Shown here: in pieces, positions 16,363-22,763 of the stretch
Position numbering within the stretch: the first letter of the stretch is position 1
Layout: every line of letters begins with the position of its first letter
Virus record (IMG/VR): IMGVR_UViG_3300046736_000122
Location: 1-64,000 of that record
Strand: one strand, 5' to 3'
DNA length: 64,000 nt
DNA from: a virus
Notes under the pieces: generated by a model
Databases searched by the model: none
Told to the model about the DNA's origin: nothing
The model's input: only the letters and a program-made list of their open reading frames with translations
Made by a program: the position numbers and the translations under genes

Positions 16363-16370
16363 TGTAGTCT
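16341..16370 (+). promoter_or_regulatory. Promoter for the oxygenase-like gene
   Basis: TTGCCA at 16341, an 18-bp spacer and TGTAGTCT (extended -10 TAGTCT at 16365). The leader of about 60 nt ends with GAAAGGA before ATG 16437. The -35 lies within the preceding terminator loop. Confidence 0.55.
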
Positions 16371-16436
16371 CACGATCGACACTCGCGCGCTGCTCACGGC
16401 GCCGAGGCCACGACAACCCGAAAGGACGGTTTCAGG

Positions 16437-17135
16437 ATGCCGCAGGATCGTACCGTAGAAGACGGCGGCCACACATCGGCCGCGCTGTTGGCCGCGCGAA
16501 GCTATGGCGCGGCGCCGCAGGTCATCGGCACGTTCGACCTCGAATGGTCGGAGTACATGCACTACCTCTACCTGCCGGTTCAGATGCCGGGGCACGAGGG
16601 GGTGCGCCTGCCGCCGAACCTGGAGTTCTTGCGAGCGATCGTCGAGCAGATCGTTATCAACGAGGCTCACGACGACTACGTCTACGTGAGCGCCCGCCGG
16701 GGCTACGCGACACCCGGCAACCCGCTGAATCGGCCGGGCTGGCACGCGGACGGGTTCGGCACTCGCGACGTGAACTACATCTGGCATGATGGCGGCGCGA
16801 CGCTGTTCGCGGAGCACGACTTCGGCAGGGTCTCGCCGAACCATCTTGTGTCGATGCGGCAGTTCGCGGAGCGCGCTCGTGTGACGAACACCTACCCCGA
16901 TCGCACGCTCATGCGGCTCGACCCGTTCGTGGTCCACGCGGCACCGGACATCGCACCACCGGGAGGCGAGCGCGCGTTCGTCAAGATCAGCCTGTCGGAC
17001 TCGCGCTACAACCTGCGCGGCAACAGCCACAACCACGCGTTCGACTACGCGTGGCGGATGTGGGCGCGTGAGGAGATCCGCAACGATCCGAGCTACGCGG
17101 ACGGCGACGCTGGCCCGCAGGTCGCGCGGCCATGA
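16437..17135 (+). CDS. Fe(II)/2-oxoglutarate oxygenase-like protein
   Basis: A 232-residue protein. PGWHADGFG gives an HxD pair; 60-70 residues later DPFVVHAAPDIAPPGGERAF and VKISLS give the distal His and the Arg/Lys that binds 2-oxoglutarate in a double-stranded beta-helix. Phage enzymes of this type hydroxylate DNA bases, proteins or small molecules; which applies here is unknown. It has its own promoter and ribosome-binding site, unlike the coupled neighbours, and ends in VARP at a GCGGCCATGA junction. Confidence 0.6.
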   Translation: MPQDRTVEDGGHTSAALLAARSYGAAPQVIGTFDLEWSEYMHYLYLPVQMPGHEGVRLPPNLEFLRAIVEQIVINEAHDDYVYVSARRGYATPGNPLNRPGWHADGFGTRDVNYIWHDGGATLFAEHDFGRVSPNHLVSMRQFAERARVTNTYPDRTLMRLDPFVVHAAPDIAPPGGERAFVKISLSDSRYNLRGNSHNHAFDYAWRMWAREEIRNDPSYADGDAGPQVARP

Positions 17136-17335
17136 TCGGTTCCAAGGCACTCGCCCGCGTCACCCAACCCAACATCCTCGAAGTCGACCTAGAAGTGACC
17201 ACCGAGACGGGCCGCAAAGCCCGGATCACCATGGATCTGGACACCGGCATGCGGCTCGCTGATGAGCTGCATCGGTGTTGCTGGCGGCGGCCTGAGTCGT
17301 GGGGGAAAGCACCGGCCGCGGAGACAGCGCCATGA
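17132..17335 (+). CDS. Hypothetical protein
   Basis: 67 residues with strands ILEVDLEVTTETGRKARITM then a helix MRLADELHRCCW. Coupled to the oxygenase-like gene by ATGA. No family recognised. Confidence 0.65.
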   Translation: MIGSKALARVTQPNILEVDLEVTTETGRKARITMDLDTGMRLADELHRCCWRRPESWGKAPAAETAP

Positions 17336-17943
17336 GCGACGACTACAAGGCGATGCTCACGAAGAGCCGCGAACGCTTCGAGCGCGACACAGCCAAGCAT
17401 GAGATGACGGTCCTGCACGACGACGGCGTCTACCGGCACTTGCGGATCCAGAGGCCTGGCTCGTGGACCTACGGCCACGACATCGTGACGTGGCCCGGCT
17501 ACCTCGCGATCACCGGGGACGCAGGGGACTACCTGTTCGCGCGCACCGCCGACATGTTCGAGTTCTTCGAGGGCGATGGCGGCAGGATCAACCCTGACTA
17601 CTGGGGCGAGAAGCTGCAGGGTCCCGGACACGACAAGCACCTCACCTACAGCGAGGACGCCTTCCGTCGCCGCGTGCGCGGGTGGCTGGACGGCAGGGAG
17701 GATTGCACTGGCGAGCCGCCGAGCCCGGATCTTGTGGCCGCCGTTGACGAACTTCTCCGTCGTGAGGCGTATAACGACCACGAGGCGCACCGCCTACTCG
17801 ATGAGTTCGAGTGCGGCGGCGTTCGCATCGACGACGCCTGGGAATGGTCGCTGAAGGACTATGACGGTCGCTTCCTGTGGTGCTGTTGGGCGATCGTGCG
17901 CGGCATTGAGCAGTACCGCGCCGTGGCGACGGTGACGGCATGA
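17332..17943 (+). CDS. Hypothetical actinophage-type protein
   Basis: A 203-residue soluble protein, rich in aromatics (GSWTYGHDIVTWPGYLAITG, YLFARTADMFEFF, FLWCCWAIVRGIEQY). Proteins with this TWPG-LAI-GD and F-WC-WAIVxGI pattern are frequent in actinophages and have no known role. Coupled at both ends. Confidence 0.8.
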   Translation: MSDDYKAMLTKSRERFERDTAKHEMTVLHDDGVYRHLRIQRPGSWTYGHDIVTWPGYLAITGDAGDYLFARTADMFEFFEGDGGRINPDYWGEKLQGPGHDKHLTYSEDAFRRRVRGWLDGREDCTGEPPSPDLVAAVDELLRREAYNDHEAHRLLDEFECGGVRIDDAWEWSLKDYDGRFLWCCWAIVRGIEQYRAVATVTA

Positions 17944-18218
17944 GCACCATCGACATGGGCCACTCGCGCGTCGAGTACCGCGCGGCGGCCGCCGACCTCG
18001 CGAACGCTGAGTGCAGCGTCCCGGAGGATCACCCGCACCTAGAGGCGATCGACGCGCTACCACTCATCTCTCCACACGGCATCACGGCGAAGCTCAACGC
18101 GATGAGTCTCGACGGACTCGTGACGCTTTGGGACGGCGGCAACTGCTGGCCGAACGAATGGTCGCTGACCGACAAGGGCCGCGCAGCTATCGCGGCGGCT
18201 GACGGCACGCGACCATGA
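17940..18218 (+). CDS. Hypothetical protein
   Basis: 92 residues (MSTIDMGHSRVEYRAAAADL), containing LNAMSLDGLVTLWDGGNCWP and a winged-helix-like LTDKGRAAIAA near the end. Ends in GTRP at an ATGA junction. Confidence 0.65.
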   Translation: MSTIDMGHSRVEYRAAAADLANAECSVPEDHPHLEAIDALPLISPHGITAKLNAMSLDGLVTLWDGGNCWPNEWSLTDKGRAAIAAADGTRP

Positions 18219-18343
18219 GGCAGCTTGGATGGTGGCTCATGGGCTTACCGACCGGCCTGCGTGAGCCGTCGCCGTTCCTGCTGCGATGGGGTCCGTACCG
18301 GTGGGGTGCGTACCTCGCGAACCTGAGATGGACCCGGCCGTGA
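18215..18343 (+). CDS. Small Trp/Arg-rich protein
   Basis: A 42-residue ORF (MRQLGWWLMGLPTGLREPSP) overlapping the previous stop as ATGA. It is hydrophobic and basic and ends in WTRP, its stop codon lying inside the first of two direct repeats. No known homology; the coupled start is the main support. Confidence 0.55.
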   Translation: MRQLGWWLMGLPTGLREPSPFLLRWGPYRWGAYLANLRWTRP

Positions 18344-18368
18344 AACGAGGGACCCGGCCGTGAAACGA
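18331..18368 (+). repeat. Two 18-bp direct repeats before a terminator
   Basis: GACCCGGCCGTGAAACGA occurs at 18331-18348 and again at 18351-18368. The first copy contains the stop codon of the preceding small gene, and the second abuts the terminator stem. It may be a protein-binding site or a small tandem duplication. Confidence 0.85.
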
Positions 18369-18369
18369 A

Positions 18370-18407
18370 ACGCGCCCCGCACGGCCCGAAGGCTCGACGG
18401 GGCGCGT
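18370..18407 (+). terminator. Strong hairpin terminator
   Basis: A 10-bp stem (ACGCGCCCCG / CGGGGCGCGT) with an 18-nt loop. A TATGCT hexamer at 18407 overlaps the end of the stem and could be the -10 of the next unit, although no good -35 is visible. Confidence 0.7.
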
Positions 18408-18481
18408 ATGCTGTGCGATTACGAGGCCGCGCGAGGGATGGTACCTCGTCGCGGAGACAGACGCGACGAAAGGACCCCAGC

Positions 18482-18859
18482 ATGCGCAAGACACCGATCT
18501 TGCTCCGCCCATCAGCATTCGACGATCGGGTACACGCGCTGTACCGCTACACCCGAAAGAAGGTCCGCGGCCACGACACCATCGACTGCGGCATGGATGG
18601 CAAATGGGACGTGACCGACGACTTCGAGACGCTGCTGCTCAAGCGGCTCATGGACGACGGCGCGGAGAACATCGTCGGCATCCTTGATGGGGCCGCGCAG
18701 GGCCTTGAACTGACCGACGATGAGCGCGCCGAGGTTCGCGTCGTGCGTGAGCGGATCCGCGAGATGTGCGAGCGCCACAACGCGCGGGTCGCATTCATGG
18801 GGCCGGACCCAACCCTTAGATCGCCAGCGGTCAGCGAATGGATTGCGACAGTCTCGTGA
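18482..18859 (+). CDS. Hypothetical protein preceding the replication initiator
   Basis: A 125-residue protein (MRKTPILLRPSAFDDRVHAL) with GAAAGGA 6-12 nt upstream as ribosome-binding site. The helical centre (DDERAEVRVVRERIREMCER) is acidic and may form a coiled coil. It follows a terminator, so it starts a new unit that includes the replication genes. Overlaps the initiator start as GTGA. Confidence 0.7.
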   Translation: MRKTPILLRPSAFDDRVHALYRYTRKKVRGHDTIDCGMDGKWDVTDDFETLLLKRLMDDGAENIVGILDGAAQGLELTDDERAEVRVVRERIREMCERHNARVAFMGPDPTLRSPAVSEWIATVS

Positions 18860-19755
18860 GCATCCGCGACGACAGATCCGCGCCGTTCGCATGGGTGTCC
18901 ATGCACGGCCTGAAGACGATCCGCCGCGACCTCGAACCGAAGGCGCAGGCATCCGCTCGCAACGCCCTCTTCGCCCTCGCAGAGGCCGCCAGCGACAGGT
19001 ATGACGGCAAGCACCGCGAGGGCGACACGCTCCGCGAGCTTGCGGCCCTCGCCGGCACGAGCACGCGTCGCCTCCGAGATCATCTGGCAACGCTCGCCGA
19101 CCTCGGGCTTGTGACGATCGAGTCGCGCGTCGATTCATCGGGCCGCGACCTACCCACGGTGTACGTCCTCGCGAACGATTCCGGGGGTGACAAAACGTCC
19201 GACCGGGTGGACGAGTCGAGCGCTGAAACGTCCGACCTTACGGGCGCGCGGCCCTCGCAGCCTTCGGCTGCTCAGGCTCGACAGCCTGAAGAAAGAACGA
19301 AGAACGGGCGTGCGCCCGTTGTCGACGACGAGCATCGAACCGTCACCGCTCTGTTCGAGCACTGGCAACTACGGTGCAACCATCCGACCTCAAAGCCGAC
19401 CCGTGAGCGCCGCCAGAAGATCGCGGCCAGGCTGAGGGAGGGCTACACGCCGGATCAGATCCGCGCGGCGATCGACGGCGCGGCACGCGATCCGTTCGTC
19501 AACGATGCCGGTAAGCGCTTCGATGACCTGGAGTTGATCTGCCGCACCGGCTCGAAGCTTGAGAGCTTCATCGACAGGGCCGCGCCACCGCTGGCGGGCA
19601 ACGGGACGGTGCATCCGATCCGTCCGCCGCAGGGCCAGGCGCGGAACGCGAATGGGAAGCCGACGCATGCCGAGCTGATCGGGGAGTTGAGGGCCGCGAA
19701 CCCGCGGCTGCATCCCGAGCTTGCCGTGAACCATCAACTACCGGCGAGGACATGA
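18856..19755 (+). CDS. Replication initiator-like protein (HTH N-terminus, DnaD/O-like organisation)
   Basis: A 299-residue protein. Residues 20-100 form a winged helix (GDTLRELAALAGTSTRRLRD then HLATLADLGLVTIE). A polar linker (residues about 110-160) separates it from a conserved C-terminal block: LFEHWQLRCNHPTSKPTRER, KIAARLREGYTPDQIRAAID and KRFDDLELICRTGSKLESFI. This two-domain layout resembles phage O/DnaD-type loaders that act with a DnaB helicase, and dnaB lies two genes downstream. The linker DNA contains a hairpin cluster that may be the origin. GTG 18856 was preferred to ATG 18838 because of the overlap. Confidence 0.78.
   Translation: MSIRDDRSAPFAWVSMHGLKTIRRDLEPKAQASARNALFALAEAASDRYDGKHREGDTLRELAALAGTSTRRLRDHLATLADLGLVTIESRVDSSGRDLPTVYVLANDSGGDKTSDRVDESSAETSDLTGARPSQPSAAQARQPEERTKNGRAPVVDDEHRTVTALFEHWQLRCNHPTSKPTRERRQKIAARLREGYTPDQIRAAIDGAARDPFVNDAGKRFDDLELICRTGSKLESFIDRAAPPLAGNGTVHPIRPPQGQARNANGKPTHAELIGELRAANPRLHPELAVNHQLPART
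19257..19330 (+). other. Hairpin cluster, candidate replication origin
   Basis: Three perfect inverted repeats follow each other inside the initiator gene linker: GCAGCCTTCGGCTGC (19257-19271), CAGGCTCGACAGCCTG (19273-19288) and AACGGGCGTGCGCCCGTT (19313-19330). A purine-rich, relatively A-rich stretch (AAGAAAGAACGAAGAA) lies between the second and third. The placement is like the lambda origin inside gene O. It could instead be an mRNA structure. Confidence 0.4.
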
Positions 19756-20378
19756 TGGTCGACTACGGAGCACTCCACGACGGCAAGCATCACATCGAGC
19801 TGGCATCGGGCCGCTACCTCGATCTTGAGAGTCCCGACCCTCAGGCGATCACGCTGAGCGATGTAGCGCACGGCCTCTCACAGACATGTCGGTTCGCCGG
19901 TCAGTCGCTCCGCTTCTACAGCGTGGCCGAGCACGCATGCCTGGTTGCCGCCAAGCTCGAAGGGGACGGCGTGCACCCGCGGGTCGTGCTTGCCGCCGTC
20001 CATCACGACGACAGCGAAGCGTTCATCGGCGATGTCACCCGGCCGCTGAAGGCGCTTCTGCCGGGCTACGCGGCCTTGGAGACAGCAGTCAGCCTCGCGA
20101 TCATCGAAGCGCTGCGGATCCCGCCGCTGGTCGACCCGGCAGAGCGTGCGCAGCTCACGGCGGCCGACAACTGGGCGCTGGCGTGCGAGGCATATCACCT
20201 GCTGCCGTCGCGTGGTCGGACGTGGTTCTGCGACGGGCTCTACGACCCGACGTGCGCGTATGACCTCGCGTTCTCCTACGACCAGCTCGGACGCGCTCCC
20301 GACCGAGCGCGAGAGTTGTGGAGCGGGTGGCACAACCGATACGCGGACATCTACGCGGCCTTGGCGGTCGTGCGATGA
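19752..20378 (+). CDS. HD-domain phosphohydrolase (YfbR-like)
   Basis: A 208-residue protein. SVAEHACLVAAKL, VLAAVHHDDSEAFIGDVTRP and a later DNWALACEAYHLL give the H...HD...D metal ligands of the HD superfamily, closest in pattern to YfbR-type 5'-deoxynucleotidases. It may adjust nucleotide pools for phage DNA synthesis. Located between initiator and helicase genes, ATGA-coupled. Confidence 0.85.
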   Translation: MMVDYGALHDGKHHIELASGRYLDLESPDPQAITLSDVAHGLSQTCRFAGQSLRFYSVAEHACLVAAKLEGDGVHPRVVLAAVHHDDSEAFIGDVTRPLKALLPGYAALETAVSLAIIEALRIPPLVDPAERAQLTAADNWALACEAYHLLPSRGRTWFCDGLYDPTCAYDLAFSYDQLGRAPDRARELWSGWHNRYADIYAALAVVR

Positions 20379-20710
20379 GCGCGGCGACATGGAACGATGT
20401 CGGCGAGGCCCTCGTCAACAACTGGCCGGCAGGCCCCGGTAACCGCGGCTGGGAACGCGAACAGGTCGCAGGCATCATCGATGAGATGCGTGAGCGCGGC
20501 ATGCAACCAGGGTGGGCGATCATCGGGATTCGCCAGTGCACATCGGATTTCGTGCCGGGTGCTCCGATGGTGCAGCGGTTGTATCGGGAGTCGTTGCCGC
20601 CCATGACTGCCGTGCAGATCGAGGAGGCCGCGGAACGTCAGGCGGAGCGGCGGCGGCTCGAAGCGGCGGCCGGTGAGCCGCGCGGCCTGCCGGCGGGAGG
20701 CGAGTTGTGA
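20375..20710 (+). CDS. Hypothetical protein
   Basis: 111 residues, with GWEREQVAGIIDEMRERGMQ and a charged C-terminal helix (VQIEEAAERQAERRRLEAAA). No recognised domain. Coupled to both neighbours; its ORF edge is set by the ATGA overlap at 20375. Confidence 0.7.
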   Translation: MSAATWNDVGEALVNNWPAGPGNRGWEREQVAGIIDEMRERGMQPGWAIIGIRQCTSDFVPGAPMVQRLYRESLPPMTAVQIEEAAERQAERRRLEAAAGEPRGLPAGGEL

Positions 20711-21336
20711 GCATCCCGCGTGTCTACGATCCTGCCGATTGCGATGAGCGGGGCGTCCCGCTGGACTGGGATCGCTGCCGCCCGTGCGACGGCTCCGGCA
20801 GGTGGCGCGACCCGCGGATATGGGGCACGATGCCAGGATCCGTCGCCTGCGAAACATGCGGAGGCCACGGATCCCTGAAGGCGGCGGCGCTCGCCTCGCG
20901 CCTAATGCGCTTCCGCGGCAGCGTCCCGATCCCGGAAGCCGAGATCGGGCATCGCTGCGAGTCCTGCTCTCACCCGATGAGCGAAGGGACATGGGAGGAC
21001 GGGCCACGGCGCGAATGGACGGCCGAGGACGCCGACCTTGCCGAGTTGGCAGGCGTACCTAGCGGCTCAGGGCCGCGCGTCCACTACTCCCCTTGTGACG
21101 AGGGATGCGATCACGGCGGGCCGGCTCGACTGCGCCTGGAGCAGCGGGGCGAGAAGGGCTGGATCCCCGTCACCGATCAACGGCCCGGAGATGCGCTTCT
21201 ACTCGATCGCGTCGATGCCGTCGAGGCCTCCTGGCGCTCGGTCGACATTCGCACCCTCGGCTGGCCGCATGACCTACGACCCGAGAAGCTGGCCGTGTTG
21301 TGCTTGCGCTGCTTCGCCGAGCGCAGTTCGGCGTGA
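20707..21336 (+). CDS. Zinc-binding protein with DnaJ-type CxxCxGxG motif
   Basis: A 209-residue protein. CRPCDGSGRW and CETCGGHGSL form a CxxCxGxG-type zinc module (residues about 18-60); CESCSHPM, CDEGCDHG and CLRCF add further sites. Zn modules of this kind bind nucleic acid or unfolded protein. It precedes the replicative helicase (GTGA overlap), so a helicase-loading accessory is conceivable. Confidence 0.72.
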   Translation: MSIPRVYDPADCDERGVPLDWDRCRPCDGSGRWRDPRIWGTMPGSVACETCGGHGSLKAAALASRLMRFRGSVPIPEAEIGHRCESCSHPMSEGTWEDGPRREWTAEDADLAELAGVPSGSGPRVHYSPCDEGCDHGGPARLRLEQRGEKGWIPVTDQRPGDALLLDRVDAVEASWRSVDIRTLGWPHDLRPEKLAVLCLRCFAERSSA

Positions 21337-22733
21337 GCTTCGACCGCGGCGAGGACTATCCCTCGCCGCCGCCCGCGCCGCGGCTCGCGACGGGGGTAGC
21401 GCCTCCGCACTCCGTGGAGGCCGAGGAAGCGGTCCTCGGCGGAATCCTGCTCTCCGATCGAGCGATCCCCGGCATGCTGCAGGAAGGCCTTGCGGCGGAG
21501 CACTTCTTCCGTGACCGCCACCGCGCGGTGTACGCGGCGATGCTCGCGTTGCACGAGCAAGGGACGGCCGTGGATGTGCTGACGGTCACCGTCGAGCTCG
21601 AGCAGCACGGCACGCTCGAAGCGATCGGGGGCCGCGCGGCTGTCGATGCGTTGACGGGCGGCGTGCCCGGGCTCGCCGCGATCCGCCGGTACGCAAGGAT
21701 CGTGATTGAGCATTGGCAGGCGCGCCAGACGCTCGCGGCGACGTACACGATGCAGGCCGGCGTCTTGAACCATGACGCGGCACTGGTTGAGGATGGCCGC
21801 CGGATGCTCGACGACACGGTGGTCGCGCCGGGCGTGACGGACGGCTATCTCGGGCCCGATGCGCTCGGGTCGCACATGGTGGACTGGATGGGCCAGCCCA
21901 TCGTGGAGGGGTTGCCGATGCCGGTGGAGCTGCCGTCGCTCGGCCGGATGGTTAGGCCGCAGTCGGGGGATCTCATCATCGTGGCGGCACTGCCGTCGGC
22001 GGGGAAGTCGACGCTGGCGCTCGCGATGGCCGCGGCGATGGGCAGCCGCGGGCATCGGACGGTTATTTGGCCGAACGATGACACCGTCGAAGACATCGCG
22101 GCTCGGCATGTACAGGCCGTGACGGGTATTTCGTCGGAACGGATCATTGAGCGGCGGTTGACCGCGGATGAGATGCGTCGCGTGGTCGCGGAGTTCGCGC
22201 GACTGCCGTTCGAGGCGCAGCCCGCGGATGGGTGGACGGCGCAGCAGGTCGCAGCTCACATCCGGCAGGTTCGGCCGGCGGTCGCGGTGCTTGACCACTT
22301 CCACAACCTTGCGGAGATTCCGGGGGTCGCGGAGATCGACGATGCGTTAAAGCGGTTGAAGGCGGTCGCTCAGCAGACGCGATGCTTGCTGATCGTGGCG
22401 GCTCAGTGCAACCGCAACAACCGGTCAGACGGCGTGTTCCGGCGGCCCCCGGTCCTCGCGAACATTAGGGGGTCGGTGATGTTCGAGGCCGCGGCCACAA
22501 CGATCCTGCTGGCGCACATCGATGAGGAGGAGATCGATGATCTCGAGCATGGCCGGACAGGGAAGGCGCGGCAACTGGACGTCGGGTCGATCGATGTCGC
22601 GAAGCAGAAGCGTGGCCGGCGCGGGGTGGTGCGTGTCGTGGTTGATCGGGAGCATGTGCGGTTTGTGGAGCCGGCGCGCGGCCGGGACTACACGGAGCCC
22701 GTGGCGGGGTCGGTTGAGGCGGAGGGGTTCTAG
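21333..22733 (+). CDS. dnaB: Replicative DNA helicase, DnaB-like
   Basis: A 466-residue protein of normal DnaB length. The N-terminal domain shows HSVEAEEAVLGGILLSDRAI and FFRDRHRAVYAAMLAL. The RecA-type C-terminal domain has Walker A in AALPSAGKSTLALA, a Walker B-like VAVLDHFHNL and the late CLLIVAAQCNRNN (usual Q/SQL region) with IRGSVMFEAAATTILLA. It forms the hexameric fork helicase. GTG start overlaps the upstream stop. Confidence 0.93.
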   Translation: MSFDRGEDYPSPPPAPRLATGVAPPHSVEAEEAVLGGILLSDRAIPGMLQEGLAAEHFFRDRHRAVYAAMLALHEQGTAVDVLTVTVELEQHGTLEAIGGRAAVDALTGGVPGLAAIRRYARIVIEHWQARQTLAATYTMQAGVLNHDAALVEDGRRMLDDTVVAPGVTDGYLGPDALGSHMVDWMGQPIVEGLPMPVELPSLGRMVRPQSGDLIIVAALPSAGKSTLALAMAAAMGSRGHRTVIWPNDDTVEDIAARHVQAVTGISSERIIERRLTADEMRRVVAEFARLPFEAQPADGWTAQQVAAHIRQVRPAVAVLDHFHNLAEIPGVAEIDDALKRLKAVAQQTRCLLIVAAQCNRNNRSDGVFRRPPVLANIRGSVMFEAAATTILLAHIDEEEIDDLEHGRTGKARQLDVGSIDVAKQKRGRRGVVRVVVDREHVRFVEPARGRDYTEPVAGSVEAEGF

Positions 22734-22750
22734 GTGTCGGCGCCCGCTGC

Positions 22751-22763
22751 TATGTTTCGCGGC
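22751..22763 (+). promoter_or_regulatory. Extended -10 of a leaderless promoter
   Basis: TGCTATGTT places TATGTT 7 nt before ATG 22764, so the transcript would begin at or within a base or two of the start codon. No Shine-Dalgarno precedes this ATG. The -35 is not evident, as often with extended -10 promoters. Confidence 0.55.
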
